Shown: positions 34,027 through 45,740 of the stretch, piece after piece
How positions within the stretch are numbered: the first letter of the stretch is position 1
Layout: every line of letters begins with the position of its first letter
Origin: Tillandsia leiboldiana
Lineage: Eukaryota; Streptophyta; Magnoliopsida; Poales; Bromeliaceae
DNA length: 64,000 bases
Direction: 5' to 3'
Assembly: GCA_029204045.2 (NCBI GenBank)
Contig: JAQNDB010000465.1
Coordinates: 19,156 to 83,155 of the forward strand
Notes under the pieces: model-generated
Database searches by the model: none
The model's input: only the letters and a program-made list of their open reading frames with translations
Told to the model about the DNA's origin: nothing
Program-made: the position numbers and the translations under genes

Positions 34027-36450
34027 ATCATGGTTTCTCCTAAGTCAAATTCCAATATGTAGTGCAGCAGTAAAAGATGGCCTAACTATATGTCCATACA
34101 CATATGTCCATACAAGCATGCATTTGTCCTCAAGAAGAATAAAGAAAATAAATCTCATGCCAAAATTATCAATGACCATACCTGTCCATAATTCTCAATC
34201 CATAATGGCTCCTCAGAGTAGAACCTGCACATAACTACATAATCCTATCCCAATGCATAAACCATCCTCATAAAAGGTTATGTGCTAATATGGCATGATA
34301 ATTAATCATATAGGGTATCCTTGCCTTAGATAAGCTTCCACTAATCATCAACATGACTATCTGATTAATACCATTGTCATACTGTGAATAATTCACTTGC
34401 AATTTCCATAAAATCCTCATTGTTAAACTTACCGATCAATCCCAGCTATTGTACCATTCACCTGCATGCAATGCTAACATATGAAAATTTAGAGAACCGT
34501 CCACCGGTTCCGGGAATAAGGCACCCACCTGAAAAGCTGACTGTCCAAAGCCCCACAACTGAAAACACCAGATAACTCAAATCCCATGCTCCAATAAGTT
34601 CGGCACACCCGTAACCCTCCTGGCACAATACAAAGCTCACAATTACACTAGGCTCCCAAATATAGCACTTAAAACCACATACAACCTCGAATTCTGAACT
34701 GTTAAATTATCACCTGCAGATAGTGCCCAGCAAATTCCAATAAAAATATCACAGCAATCCTTGCGTCGATAGCTTCGAAACGGTACCTTGCACGCCCAAA
34801 TCGGAGTTCGGTAAGTCAAGATAAAAATTCGGCAAGGGGGTACACTCATACAAAAATCTGTATTAAAACTGTACACTGTTCACTGAGAAAACAGTAATTT
34901 TCACCTCTGATGAAATCTCAGAAAAATCCAAGAAAAATACGAGCGCGTTCCTTGCGATCTGTAGATGAAAAAGTTGTATAAGCTCGTTTCCGGCTGACGC
35001 TTGTGCGCAAAGATATGGCCAAAACACCTTGATGCTGTCCCACAAAGCCAAACAGAAAATGGGTCACAGCGTTGCCTCGGGACCCGTGCCAAAAACTCGC
35101 AACGGGAAAGCGCGATCAAAACGAAAGATGAAGTCCTACCTCTTAGGAGTCTGCCGGCGCAAGAATCACAGCAAAATGATCTCGGGGTAGCCCAGGGGAG
35201 CTAAAACACTGTCGCTGCGCCGAAGAAGAACCCAGGAAAGCAACATCGCGCCGCACCGTAAAATGGGGAACCTCGGGATTCGTGCCCCCAAAAATCCCAA
35301 AACTCTGCAGGAAGATCAAGGACTTGAAGATGAAAATCTTCCAAGAAGGGAGCTCGGGGAGATCAAGCTTGGGCGGAGAGGAAAAACCCAAAGAAGAGGG
35401 CTCGGGCTGCCTATTTATAGGCTGAGAAAAACAATTGGAAGAATTCCCATTGTGTCCCAAGTTCCGGGCGCGCATAGTGCGGCCCGGCCCAGCCCACCAG
35501 ATTCGGGCGCGCACAGTGCGGCCCGGCCCGCCGAGTTTCGGGCGCGCACAGTGCGGCCCGGTCCACCACACAGCCCAGTCCACACTCCCCCGGGCCCCAC
35601 TGCACCCGGTGCACCTGCGCCCGAAAATGGCGACGCGACACGTGGCCCGGCAACCCGTGCACCGCGCACGTCGCGCCGTGGACCGCGCACGTCGCGGCTG
35701 ACCCGGGCCCGTACGGCCACCTGCCCCGCCGTACGGCCACCTGCCCCGGTCAACAGCTCCACCGATTGCGTGGACCGGGAGCACAACACCGGACCAACCA
35801 CCTCACGCCACGTGTCCACCCGGTCTACCGTGCACCACCGGCCTGCTCCGTGAACCCAGACCACAACACCGACCAGTGAGAACCTGCCACGTGTCCCTTC
35901 CTCGGGTGAACGACGGCCGCGTGGACCGCGCACCTGACCGCGCCCCCGCGCGCCTGCCCGCGCCCCTGTGCGCCTGCCCGCGGCCGCGCGCCGCTTGCCC
36001 GAGCGCCCTCCGCCGCCTTCCGCCGCTGCCCGCCGCCGCCAACCGCCGCCGGTGATCGCCGGAAACACTGTTCCGGCGATGAACAGTAAAATTACTGTAG
36101 CAAGCTCCGAAAAATACAAGTAAATAGCCCATCTTGACCGTTTTCGCGCGCTGATTCCAAATCCGGCGTCCATTTTGCCAAATTCCAATCCTATAATTTG
36201 CCGAAGGCTCCCGGAAAGGTATTTTTAATCCGAATTCCGCGCCGAGCCTAACTTTGATATCCACTCCTCGCATAAACTTTTCTAAACATCCGATGGGGTC
36301 CCCCGATTACCTACGAGATCCATTTTAAGCCCCGAGTCCATCTCTTGTGTCCAAACTGGCGCGCGAACACCGCCGACATGCCACGTAGGCTTCCAGAAGC
36401 TGCTGGTCACACTGTAGAAGCCCTGCAAAGATCCGGGTCACCACATTTAT

Positions 36451-37011
36451 GATTGATTCCAGTATACTTACCTGCAGTTCTTATTCTGATTACTAGTTGA
36501 CCTCTATGCTTTCCAGCTTTTCCTGTTGACTCTTACTATCCGCAGATTTTAGTACCCAGTAGGTACGATTAGCTGAAGCTCGGCTCGTCGTGCCCACTGG
36601 GATGCACTCCGGTGTATCTCACACCCTCGGGTGACTGTTGTAGGTCCGTCGGGTGGTGAGATGTCGGGACGATCCAGTGAGCCGATTACGATAGAGCTGT
36701 CCCCATGAGCATTATATATCGACGACTTCGGCAGACATTTACTTTCCGCATTTCATTCCAGTTTATCGTGAGTTAGACATTTAAAATACTGATGTAATTA
36801 CCGATTGTGAATTATTCCTGCTGACTAGATTAGTAGTTGTACTGAGATATCTGTCGCTGATTACTAGCCTAGCCATGCATATATAGGGGAGTCCCTGTTC
36901 GCGGAATAGAGAGTTCCCTATATGTGTGGCGGTCTGTTACGCCTATTTTGCAAACTCTGATTTAATCAAAAAAAAAATTTCAGACCTGATTTTTCAACTC
37001 GGGGCGTGACA
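36451..37011 (+). repeat. B 5' LTR, last part
   Basis: Continues the B LTR after element A and ends CTCGGGGCGTGACA. It contains the B copy of the LTR hairpin (36599-36620). Confidence 0.9.
36599..36620 (+). other. LTR hairpin, family B copy
   Basis: GGGATGCAC-TCCG-GTGTATCTC: nine pairs including two G-U, with a UCCG tetraloop, flanked by CCCACT and ACACCC. In the 3' LTR (53287-53306) the outermost pair is lost. Confidence 0.7.
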
Positions 37012-37018
37012 GATTAGA

Positions 37019-37030
37019 TGGTATCAGAGC
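37019..37030 (+). promoter_or_regulatory. primer binding site of B
   Basis: TGGTATCAGAGC, initiator tRNA-Met type. Confidence 0.88.
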
Positions 37031-37220
37031 AATAGGTATACGGTACCTAGGAAAAGATGATTAGGAACTGGTTAGTATGAACCCTAGGATGACTTATGTC
37101 GCGAGAGCGCGGGGTATTTGTCTGATCGTTAGGAGCTCCGGTGTATTTTCACACTATGAGTCGTGTCCCCAACTTGAGGTTGGCGACGGATTATGGTATT
37201 TCACTTTTCTTTTGATAAGC

Positions 37221-37240
37221 ACGTTGGCTGCAGACAACGT
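37221..37240 (+). other. palindrome-loop hairpin downstream of the B PBS
   Basis: ACGTTG-GCTGCAGA-CAACGT. The loop is identical to A and C; the C-G pair replaces the U-A pair of A, so pairing is maintained. Confidence 0.7.
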
Positions 37241-40200
37241 ACTGTCGAAAGAGCTGAGGAAATACCCCACCCTGTAAAGGGGAATATCATGATTGGGTCT
37301 ATTTGTCTGCTTACTTAAATTTAGTTTCCAAGGTTGTCTTTGGACAACGATGTTATAGTTTCAGCATTGATATTCCAGACCATATTGGACCTTGGGTAGG
37401 TCTCAGATAGTCGTGTACATAGTGGACAGATTGTATTTGTCATTAATATAGACATTCGTTCGATCTTGCGGCCACTAGCCACGTTGATCTCGCCAGATCT
37501 TGCAACTGATTCGATAATAGAAATAAGTGGTAGTGCAGTCTACCCTGCTTGATCGCCTAAAGGAGGGACAGCAGTCGGACCCCTCCTCCCATAAGATTCG
37601 TGAACTGATACCACTGGGACAGACTGACGAACCACCAACTGCACGCCGATGGCTCTATCCAATTCAGGGGCCGTTGGTGTGTTCCAGATAACGGTAAATT
37701 AAGGACATCCTTACTGAGACACCACTGAAAACCCTGGCTCGAGATGAGAAGAAGCTGAGGAACAGATCGATCCCCTACGACAACGTACAATGGGGGAACC
37801 ATGATGGAGCATTTTCCCTAGTTATTTGATTCTTAAGTTGTGTTAAGTTTCAGGGACGAAACTTCCTTTTTGGTGGGAGAGATGTAAGAACTTGAATTTT
37901 GAAAATAAATAAATTAATGAAAATGATTGAAGTCCAGTTGAATTGGGATCATGAAACGCACGAATAGCTCAGTGCCCCTTTTCTGCAGTGTAAATTGCAC
38001 AGAAATAGGGCCAGAAATATCACCTTTCAATCCGAGCCTGATCTCGAAGATCCGAGACCACGAGTGCGACCGTCACGACGAACTGAGTAAAAACCATATT
38101 AAACTTGTTCAGATCTGACGGTCGGATCTTCCAGAAATCGGCGTTGAAGCCGGCGGGACCCGCGACTTAAGTCGCAGGTACAATGAACAGTAAACCCTAT
38201 TTTCGAGTCCCCTTCGCGCCAACGTTGGCCAATCTACTATCTGGACTCCTAATATAGTAGTTCGAGTAGTCAATTCTAGCTATTTTCGATGTTCTGAACG
38301 CAATGGCGCAGTCAAAAATTCTGTTTGACGACTCTGGAATCTCGAAAAGCGCGAAAACTGTATTTTGACACAGTTATTATGGACCGAGATTTTATCCAGG
38401 CATTTTCATGAAAATTAGAGATCGCTACCTGATAGGTCTCGTCGAGCCGGACGTTATGGCGCAGTCCATTTTCCGTTTCGACAACCGGATCGCCTCGAAA
38501 AGCGTAAAATACAGCGAAAAATGCGACTTTTGCATAATAACCCCTATAAAACATGCCTCGGAAAGCGTGCCACTGCATAGAGAGGGACCTAAGTACAAGA
38601 TGGTTGCTACTGTGAAGGACCAAGGTTGAAATACCTAAGCTTGAAGGGCTAAAACGCAAAGTGGCAAATCCTATATAACCATGCATACCCGAGCTAGGGT
38701 TTTCCAAAACCCTCGTAGCCCTCAGCCCTTAGCCGCCGCTCTAACAGACCCTCTCCTCTGCCGCTCTCCTCGGACCCAGCTGCACCGGCCTCCGCCTCCT
38801 CCACCGCGCCGGAAAAGGAGGATCAAGCCATTATCTTGATCTCGGGTCTGAGTGGAGGTGATTCTTGGAGAGGGCCTGAGCGATCCAGACTTGAACCTGT
38901 GGACTCCTCTGGGTGGCCGCGTCCAAGCTGAGGTGACTCTGGTCTCAGCCGCCGCCCGGCGCCGCCGCGCACCACCCTTCCTTCTTCCATCCTTCCGGTG
39001 AGGTAAGACCTTGGGAATTTCTTCTTCGTTTTGGCTTTTGGGCCCGACTACGGTGTTCCTGACGATGAGACTACTACCCGGGTGCAGGCCCAGCCGGCGC
39101 CGTCATCCCGATCTCCGGCGAGGGACCCTTATTGCCGGATTATTGATTCTGGACCGATCACGGGCGCGGGCTCCATCCTGCCGTCAAGATCGAGATCAAC
39201 GCCGTTGGCCCGACTCCTCTCGGTGACTGCAGCATCCCCACGAAGCCGGATGAGGATCGGTTGAAGATTGGGCCCAAACGAAGTTGCCCTAGAAACCGGG
39301 TTGTTGGCACCTTCGCCGATCGTCGCCGTCCGGCGCCGCCGCCGCCTTTTTGCGTCGGCCAACACTGCACCAAGCCTCCGGACAGCGAGGGGAAGATTCT
39401 TGTCCATCTTGCTCCGGCCCGGAACCACCGCGCCGGAATCCGCCATTAACGACCGTTGAAGCTTCTCCGACCTCGCCGGCGCCGCCTTGCCGTCGCTCCC
39501 AGACGCCGGAAAACTGACCAGGTGAGCTCCTCTGATCCTTGGGAGTCCCTCCGTGGCCTTGCATGTCCCTCTTAACGTGGGGTTTTCTGGTTCCAGGGTT
39601 GCACCCGATTGTGCACTCGGGCTCCCCTCCGGCCAACTCCGGCGATCCCGGACCCCGGCGACCACCCAGGTAAGATCCAATCAACCCATTTGGGATCCCC
39701 ACCATCTTGGTTTTGGCCTAGGGTACTCCTGTAACCGAGGTTCCAACTTGCACCCGAATTGTAGGTTTCGGGCTCACCCCCGGCCGTCGTCGCCTCCGGC
39801 CGCCGCCGGCCGACCCAGCTTGGACCCGAGACCTCCTGGGACCATCAGCTATCTGGTGCTCACCTTTGTAGGAGCTTGGCAGCGAGTTTTTCCAAGAAAG
39901 CCTGAACCCGAGATCTTGTTGGAGCACTACCTTGCTCCGGCCATCTTTCCGGCCGGCCTCCGGCACGCGCAAGGTGAGCACACCACTTCTATGTCCCTGC
40001 TTAGTATCATGCTCTAGCTAACTTGCTGTAAGATCAATTAATAATCAAGTTTTATGAAAGTAGCAAAATGGGACACTAGTAGATCTTGGGCCAACTTTGA
40101 AATTGGGCCCCGTGCCAGCCCAACCTTGTGAGCACGGGATCCGTCTCGACATAACGGACGCGCTGGAACTTACGGCGTCATCGTCGGATCCCCGGATTGT

Positions 40201-41395
40201 AAGAACGAGCCGAAATAGTCAAATAAACTAAGATTACTATGCAAATGTTGATACTTTATGGACCCACTTGTAAATTTGCCACCCTGGCTGACCTCAGACA
40301 GTAGTTACGCACCACCTGGCCATTTTGTTAGGGTTCCGATGGTCCCCGTTGACCAGGAATCAAATATCGATCGACGAATTGACCGATTTAACCCGTTTAA
40401 GCCTTCTGTTAGTGTGGCGTCGTCGGGAAGGATTTGTGTGAGTCTATTACTGACCAGATCTCTTTATTCAGGGCCCAGTTGCTCAGCACCAGCCTCCCAG
40501 TAGCTGTGCGGGAGTTCGTGGATCTGCCTTCATCCAGGTGGGTTAGCTTCGGCCCGGGCTAGCTTTTTGGCCCTCTGGTTGCTTTAGTCCAGTTGGACCC
40601 CTGTTTTTGACTTCCCTGCTGATTATATGACCTATCTTGACATATCACGATGTCACTGTTTGACATTGACCTGATTAGACCTGTGATTGAGATTTCTTGT
40701 CACGATCAGCTGATTAACATATACATACTCCCTGATTATTCCTGACTGATCCTGATTGATTGAGATATAGATTTGCATGATTAGATGATACCGGTTGATT
40801 CCTGTCATTGAGATATTTCTTGATATACGTCGATATGCATGATTGATTGATCCTGATTGATAGACACTACTCGATATGCATGATTGATTGATCCTGATTG
40901 ATAGACACTACTCGATATGCATGATTGATTGATCCTGATTGATAGACACTACTCGATATGCATGATTGATTGATCCTGATTGATAGACACTACTCGATAT
41001 GCATGATTGATTTATCCTGATTGATAGACACTACTCGATATACATGATTGATTCATTCCGATGGATAGATATAGACAGATGATTCCCTGTTGGGATTTCG
41101 GCGTGTGCCGACTACTCGGTCACTAGACCGTGAGATTGATCATTGTGACTTGCCATGCACTGCTGTACTTCACGAACATTGCCGGGGTCGCTCCCCGTGG
41201 CTATTGTTCTTTACCGGTAAAGTGGTCTGGAGGAAGGACCCGTGAGCCCTAGATAGCACATATGGGTGCGGGGTTATGTCAGTGGGATAGGTGCAGAGAG
41301 TGGTATGAGCCTGAGGTCCCCGTGACCAATAATGGCATTGGTTGGGTGCTTGATATTCTTGTGATTGATGCATAGATTATATACTCCCATGTTCT

Positions 41396-41971
41396 TGTGA
41401 CACCCCCGGAATTTGGATTAGTCCTATATATAAATGATATAATAGGACTAAATCTCTAACCCGGCTATAGCATTTTGGATGGTAGCAAAATCCAAGAGGA
41501 ACATGAGAGTTAAGCGTGCTAGAGCTAGAGTAGTTCTAGGATGGGTGACCCCCTGGGAAGTGGGGCGTCACAGTTGGTATCAGAGCCATTCACCAGCCGG
41601 AAATGTGAGATGAGTCTCGGCTGAGCCAGGGTTATATAGCGGGTAGAGTGTGGCTCCCCGGCTAATGACCGTTGTAGGTGGAGTGCAGCTCCCTACAAGG
41701 TCGGCTAAGGCTAGCGAGACGAGTCTCACATCGCCTGGTGCTTGTGAGTGTGCTTGAGCCTGACGTGGAGGTCAGCGCTTAAAGTGGGGAAGAATGTGAC
41801 ACCCCCGGAATTTGGATTAGTCCTATATATAAATGATATAATAGGACTAAATCTCTAACCCGGCTATAGCATTTTGGATGGTAGCAAAATCCAAGAGGAA
41901 CATGAGAGTTAAGCGTGCTAGAGCTAGAGTAGTTCTAGGATGGGTGACCCCCTGGGAAGTGGGGCGTCACA
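41396..41971 (+). mobile_element. Cassandra-3, complete TRIM
   Basis: 576 bp: LTRs 41396-41572 and 41795-41971 (177 bp each), internal 41573-41794 (222 bp). The PBS follows the first LTR (TTGGTATCAGAGCC). The PPT is altered to AAAGTGGGGAAGAA. Hairpin 41672-41698 has stem TTGTAGG/CCTACAA, a compensated variant of the other copies. It has no TSD of its own. Confidence 0.94.
41672..41698 (+). other. Cassandra internal hairpin, copy 3
   Basis: TTGTAGG/CCTACAA around the invariant TGGAGTGCAGCTC. Two base pairs differ from copy 2 by changes on both sides. Confidence 0.72.
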
Positions 41972-42345
41972 TAATCTGTCGCGCCCCGGGGTCGAAATGC
42001 GACCCGGGCACACCAACAGATCCGCCGCCTGTACGGAGACTGCCGTACAGACGAAGCGTCTATCCTGCAAAAGAGATCTATAGCTAACAAGTATCAGAGC
42101 TGAAAGGAAGCAGGAACACCAAGCGGTGAAAAGTCCAAGTACAGCAGTCCACTAGAACCCACAACATAAGTACAAAAGCACTAAATGGTACAAAAGTGGA
42201 AACTAAAAAGTACAAGTGACACTAACACCGACACCACCGACTCGGGTAGGAGCTAGCCAGCTACGCCCTTACCTCGGTCAGAAAGCTCCGAACGAGCCAA
42301 ACCTGGAACGGTCGCCTCAGGAACACCTGTCATCACAGCGGGTGT

Positions 42346-42371
42346 GAGATCTACTGCAACAGTCAGATCTC
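42346..42371 (-). other. LTR hairpin, family C copy
   Basis: GAGATCT/AGATCTC (7 bp) plus an inner ACTG/CAGT (4 bp) with a bulged base. Same flanks as in A and D. The other LTR has it at 49345-49370. Confidence 0.72.
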
Positions 42372-42431
42372 AGTGGGTACCAAAGCTAAACCCACGGTAC
42401 ACCCACTCAGTCTGCTGGAGACAAAAACACA

Positions 42432-42432
42432 A

Positions 42433-42463
<31 letters not shown>
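42432..42463. repeat. GATA microsatellite
   Basis: About eight ATAG units; also present in the other C LTR (about 49431-49462). Confidence 0.9.
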
Positions 42464-42464
<1 letters not shown>

Positions 42465-42687
42465 CTGGAAATGAATCTATCGCTACATGTCTCAATGCAA
42501 TGCTGGAGGTAAGTTCTCAGTCTCTCTCACGGGAGGCTTGGAAACTACGAACGTCTGCGTCCCCTACAGCCCTTATCAAACAAGAACGGGCTGTAGGCTT
42601 AGGCGCCCATAGTTTCCGCCCCCGCACTGGGACTGCTAGAACTCTACAAGACACTAGAAGGCCACCTCAATCCCTTCTAGTAACCAC

Positions 42688-43080
42688 CTGGTGACTCGGC
42701 CAGGGCATAACTATCTCTCTGGTAACTCGGCCAGTGATACTTACCTATCTGGTAACTCAGCCAGTGATTAATACCCATCTGGTAACTCTGCCAGTGGTAA
42801 CTACTCACCTGGTAACTCAGCCAGTGATTTATACCCATCTGGTAACTCTGCCAGTGGTATCTACTCATCTGGTAACTCAGCCAGTGATTTATACCCATCT
42901 GGTAACTCTGCCAGTGGTATCTACTCATCTGGTAACTCAGCCAGTGATTTATACCCATCTGGTAACTCAGCCAGTGGTATCTACTCATCTGGTAACTCAG
43001 CCAGTGATTTATACCCATCTGGTAACTCAGCCAGTGGTATCCACACGTCTGGTAACTCAGCCAGTGACAACTCGTATACT
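42688..43080. repeat. 30-bp minisatellite in C LTR
   Basis: About 13 units of 30 bp centred on CTGGTAACTCAGCCAGTG, in a 60-bp higher-order pattern. The second LTR carries the same array at 49687-50079. The inverted halves CTGG/CCAG make each unit a short hairpin. Confidence 0.92.
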
Positions 43081-43554
43081 CTAACAATGTTACTAACACT
43101 CGTGTCCAAGTCGGAAACGACAACCCTCGACTTACACGACTGTTCCGCAATTACCTGATAGTAAGGATACGATACCTTTGCATTCGGAAGCATAAAGGGC
43201 AATCCGTAGTTCATTGGGAGAAACCAACCCACCTGCGATCCATCCGCGAAAACCGTGCGCCAAACGGAGGTCCCGATGCGATCCCGCAGCTCCACGCGGA
43301 AAAACACGCGCCACCGGCCACGTGAGAAGCTAACACTATGCCACAACTGCGAGATAAGAAGAGGGACCGGGATCATAAAACATGCGGCTAAAACCGCGCT
43401 CACAAAGGGCAAAAGAAACCAAACCGGTGACGAGAAACGCCGCGCGTTGCCCGGAAAATCCATCGCGCACACACGCCGCGGCGCGTCGCCAAGTCACAGC
43501 CCGCGCGGCAAAGGCGGCGCAGCTGCACGGCTCCAAAAACCCAGCCATTCGCGC

Positions 43555-44680
43555 GGCGCCCAGCAAGTCCGCGCGGCACAAGGCCGCCCGCGCGGCGCCC
43601 AGCAAGTCCGCGCGGCACAAGGCCGCCCGCGCGGCGCCCAGCAAGTCCGCGCGGCACAAGGCCGCCCGCGCGAGGGCACACCGCGGGGCCCGAGGGGCCG
43701 CCCGCGCGGGGCCTGCAGCGCCGCGCGCCCAGCGCGCGGCCTGCACACCGCGCGGGGCCCGAGGGGCCGCCCGCGCGGGGCCTGCAGCGCCGCGCGGCCA
43801 GCGCGCGGCCTGCACACCGCGCGGGGCCCGAGGGGCCGCCCGCGCGGGGCCTGCAGCGCCGCGCGGCCAGCGCGCGGCCTGCACACCGCGCGGGGCCCAA
43901 AGGGCCGCCCGCGCGGGGCCTGCAGCGCCGCGCGGCCAGCGCGCGGCCTGCACACCGCGCAGGGCCCAAGGGGCCGCCCGCGCGGGGCCTGCAGCGCCGC
44001 GCGGCCAGCGCGCGGCCTGCACACCGCGCGGGGCCCAAGGGGCCGCCCGCGCGGGGCCTGCAGCGCCGCGCGGCCAGCGCGCGGCCTGCACACCGCGCGG
44101 GGCCCAAAGGGCCGCCCGCGCGGGGCCTGCAGCGCCGCGCGGCCAGCGCGCGGCCTGCACACCGCGCGGGGCCCAAGGGGCCGCCCGCGCGGGGCCTGCA
44201 GCGCCGCGCGCCCAGCGCGCGGCCTGCACACCGCGCGGGGCCCAAGGGGCCGCCCGCGCGGGGCCCGCAGCGCCGCGCGCCCAGCGCGCGGCCTGCACAC
44301 CGCGCGGGGCCCAAGGGGCCGCCCGCGCGGGCCTGCAGCGCCGCGCGCCCAGCGCGCGGCCTGCACACCGCGCGGGGCCCAAGGGGCCGCCCGCGCGGGC
44401 CTGCAGCGCCGCGCGCCCAGCGCGCGGCCTGCACACCGCGCGGGCCCCAAAGGGCCGCCCGCGCGGGGCCTGCAGTGCCGCGCGCCCTGCGCGCGGCCTG
44501 CACACCGCGCGGGGCCCAGGGGCCGCCCGCGCGGGGCCCGCAGTGCCGCGCGCCCAGCGCGCGGCCTGCACACCGCGCGGGGCCCAGGAGGCCACCCGCG
44601 CGGGAGGGGGGGGTCTGCAGTGCCGCGCGCCCTGCGCGCGGCCTGCAAGCCCCGCGGCACTGCGTTTGCACCGCAGTGCC
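43555..44680. repeat. GC-rich minisatellite in C 3' LTR (39-bp then 69-bp units)
   Basis: Three 39-bp units (containing CCCAGCAAGTCCGCGCGGCA, from 43555) are followed by about 13 units of 69 bp (containing GGCCTGCACACCGCGCGGGG). G+C is extremely high. Because both periods are multiples of three and stops are absent, several frames on both strands stay open. Confidence 0.93.
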
Positions 44681-45190
44681 GCCGCGCGCGTGCCATGCGG
44701 TGCTGCGCGCGCCTTGCGCGCAGCCCGCCGCTCGCGCCGCCGCCCAGGCGATGCTGCCGGCGGCCCGGCGCCCTGCTGCACCTCAACAGCAGCAGGGCGC
44801 TCGCTGCGCGCGGCGCCCATGCACGCCCGCGCAGCGGCCCGCCTCCCTAGCCGCGCGCCGTACAAATTGCACGCGCGCGGCCCGCGCAGCCTCGCCACGA
44901 CCCCGGACAGCAACCGCCACCACAAGCAGCAGGGAAAGAAAATAAAAGAGAGGAGAGGAGAGAAGCAAAACCACAACCAAAAATAAAATCATAAAAAAAT
45001 AAACCGACCTCGACGAGGCTCGCCGACCTCGCTCGGCTTCACGCCCTCGCTCGGGGAAGAAAAGCTCAAGAAACCCTCTCCATTTCCTCCATCTTCATCT
45101 TCCTTCTTCTCTTTTCCTTTCCTTATCTTTCCTTTTCTCTCTTTCTTTCTTTCTCTTTTTCCTTTTTGCTACAGAGGTGGAGGGGAGTGG

Positions 45191-45200
45191 TTTTATAAAG
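45191..45200 (-). promoter_or_regulatory. TATA-like box of C 3' LTR
   Basis: CTTTATAAAA on the minus strand, downstream of the 159-bp repeats; the second LTR has it at 52237-52246. Confidence 0.5.
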
Positions 45201-45261
45201 CAGAGGCTTTAATTAAAATTAATTAACTTAATTAACTTAATTCCAAAAACCCAACTCCAAC

Positions 45262-45740
45262 TCACTTTTTGCCCTCGGGCCCTCCGCCGCCGCCCGGAAC
45301 CTCCCGAGCTCCGCTGTAATTCCAAAGTACACGCGCTCACAGCTTTTTCTCTTCAAAAAGCTCAACCGTTGAGTCGGGGTGCTCAAATCAAATACCGGCT
45401 CCAAAAATGCCAGTTCCGACTCACTTTTTGCCTCCGGGTCCTCCGCGTCAGTCCGGAACCTCCCGAACCTCGCTGTAAATCAAAAGTACGCGTGTCCACA
45501 GCTTTTTCTCCTCAAAAAGCTCGACCGTTGAGTCGGGGTGCTCAAATCAAATACCGGCTCCAAAAATGCCAGTTCCGACTCACTTTTTGCCTCCGGGTCT
45601 TCCGCGTCAGTCCGGAACCTCCCGAACCTCGCTGTAAATCAAAAGTACACCTGCTCCAAGTGTTTCCCAATTTTTCTGCAACCCAAAGCGGTGTCGGCGC
45701 TTCCCGTACCAGTCACCTAACGCGTACAAAGCCCGAAACA
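45262..45740. repeat. 159-bp tandem repeats in C U3
   Basis: Three copies marked by TCACTTTTTGCC at about 45262, 45421 and 45580. They lie upstream of the TATA box in element sense, so an enhancer role is plausible. The second LTR has them at about 52308-52786. Confidence 0.85.

Larger units (their letters stand above)
19803..36445 (-). mobile_element. A, LARD-like gypsy-type element in the B 5' LTR
   Basis: Minus-strand element with LTRs 19803-23906 and 27458-29147 plus 34032-36445. Both are exactly 4104 bp, and the internal region is 3551 bp. The TSD is TTTAT (19798-19802 and 36446-36450), and the uninterrupted target is present in the B 3' LTR near 53128. The PBS (27438-27450) is for tRNA-Met, and the PPT AGGGGAGGA adjoins the left LTR at 23907. 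LTRs longer than the noncoding internal region resemble LARD elements. A few LTR-LTR differences suggest recent insertion. Confidence 0.94.
27458..36445 (-). repeat. A 5' LTR, interrupted by the E composite
   Basis: The LTR parts are 27458-29147 and 34032-36445. The sum is 4104 bp, equal to the other LTR. Bases 34027-34031 are the duplicated target ATCAT of the E composite. Confidence 0.93.
37012..37882 (+). other. B internal region, 871 bp, noncoding
   Basis: PBS TGGTATCAGAGC at 37019-37030, seven bases after the LTR (GATTAGA). The palindrome-loop hairpin is at 37221-37240. The PPT GGTGGGAGAGA is at 37872-37882, next to the 3' LTR. No gag or pol motif is visible. It looks like A or C with most of the internal region deleted. 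Confidence 0.85.

Noticed and set aside
19803..36445. DNA transposon with terminal repeats TGTCACGCCCC...
   Set aside because: The inverted ends belong to individual LTRs. PBS, PPT, paired LTRs and 5-bp TSDs show a retrotransposon.
42688..43080. Regular 30-bp repeats resembling a CRISPR array
   Set aside because: There are no unique spacers; units are contiguous or vary only at a few bases, there are no cas genes, and the context is a plant LTR.
43255..44986. Open frames of 400-546 codons on both strands, rich in Arg, Ala, Pro and Gly
   Set aside because: They run across the 69-bp GC-rich minisatellite, where most frames lack stops. They have no domain and no consistent start, and the array is inside an LTR.
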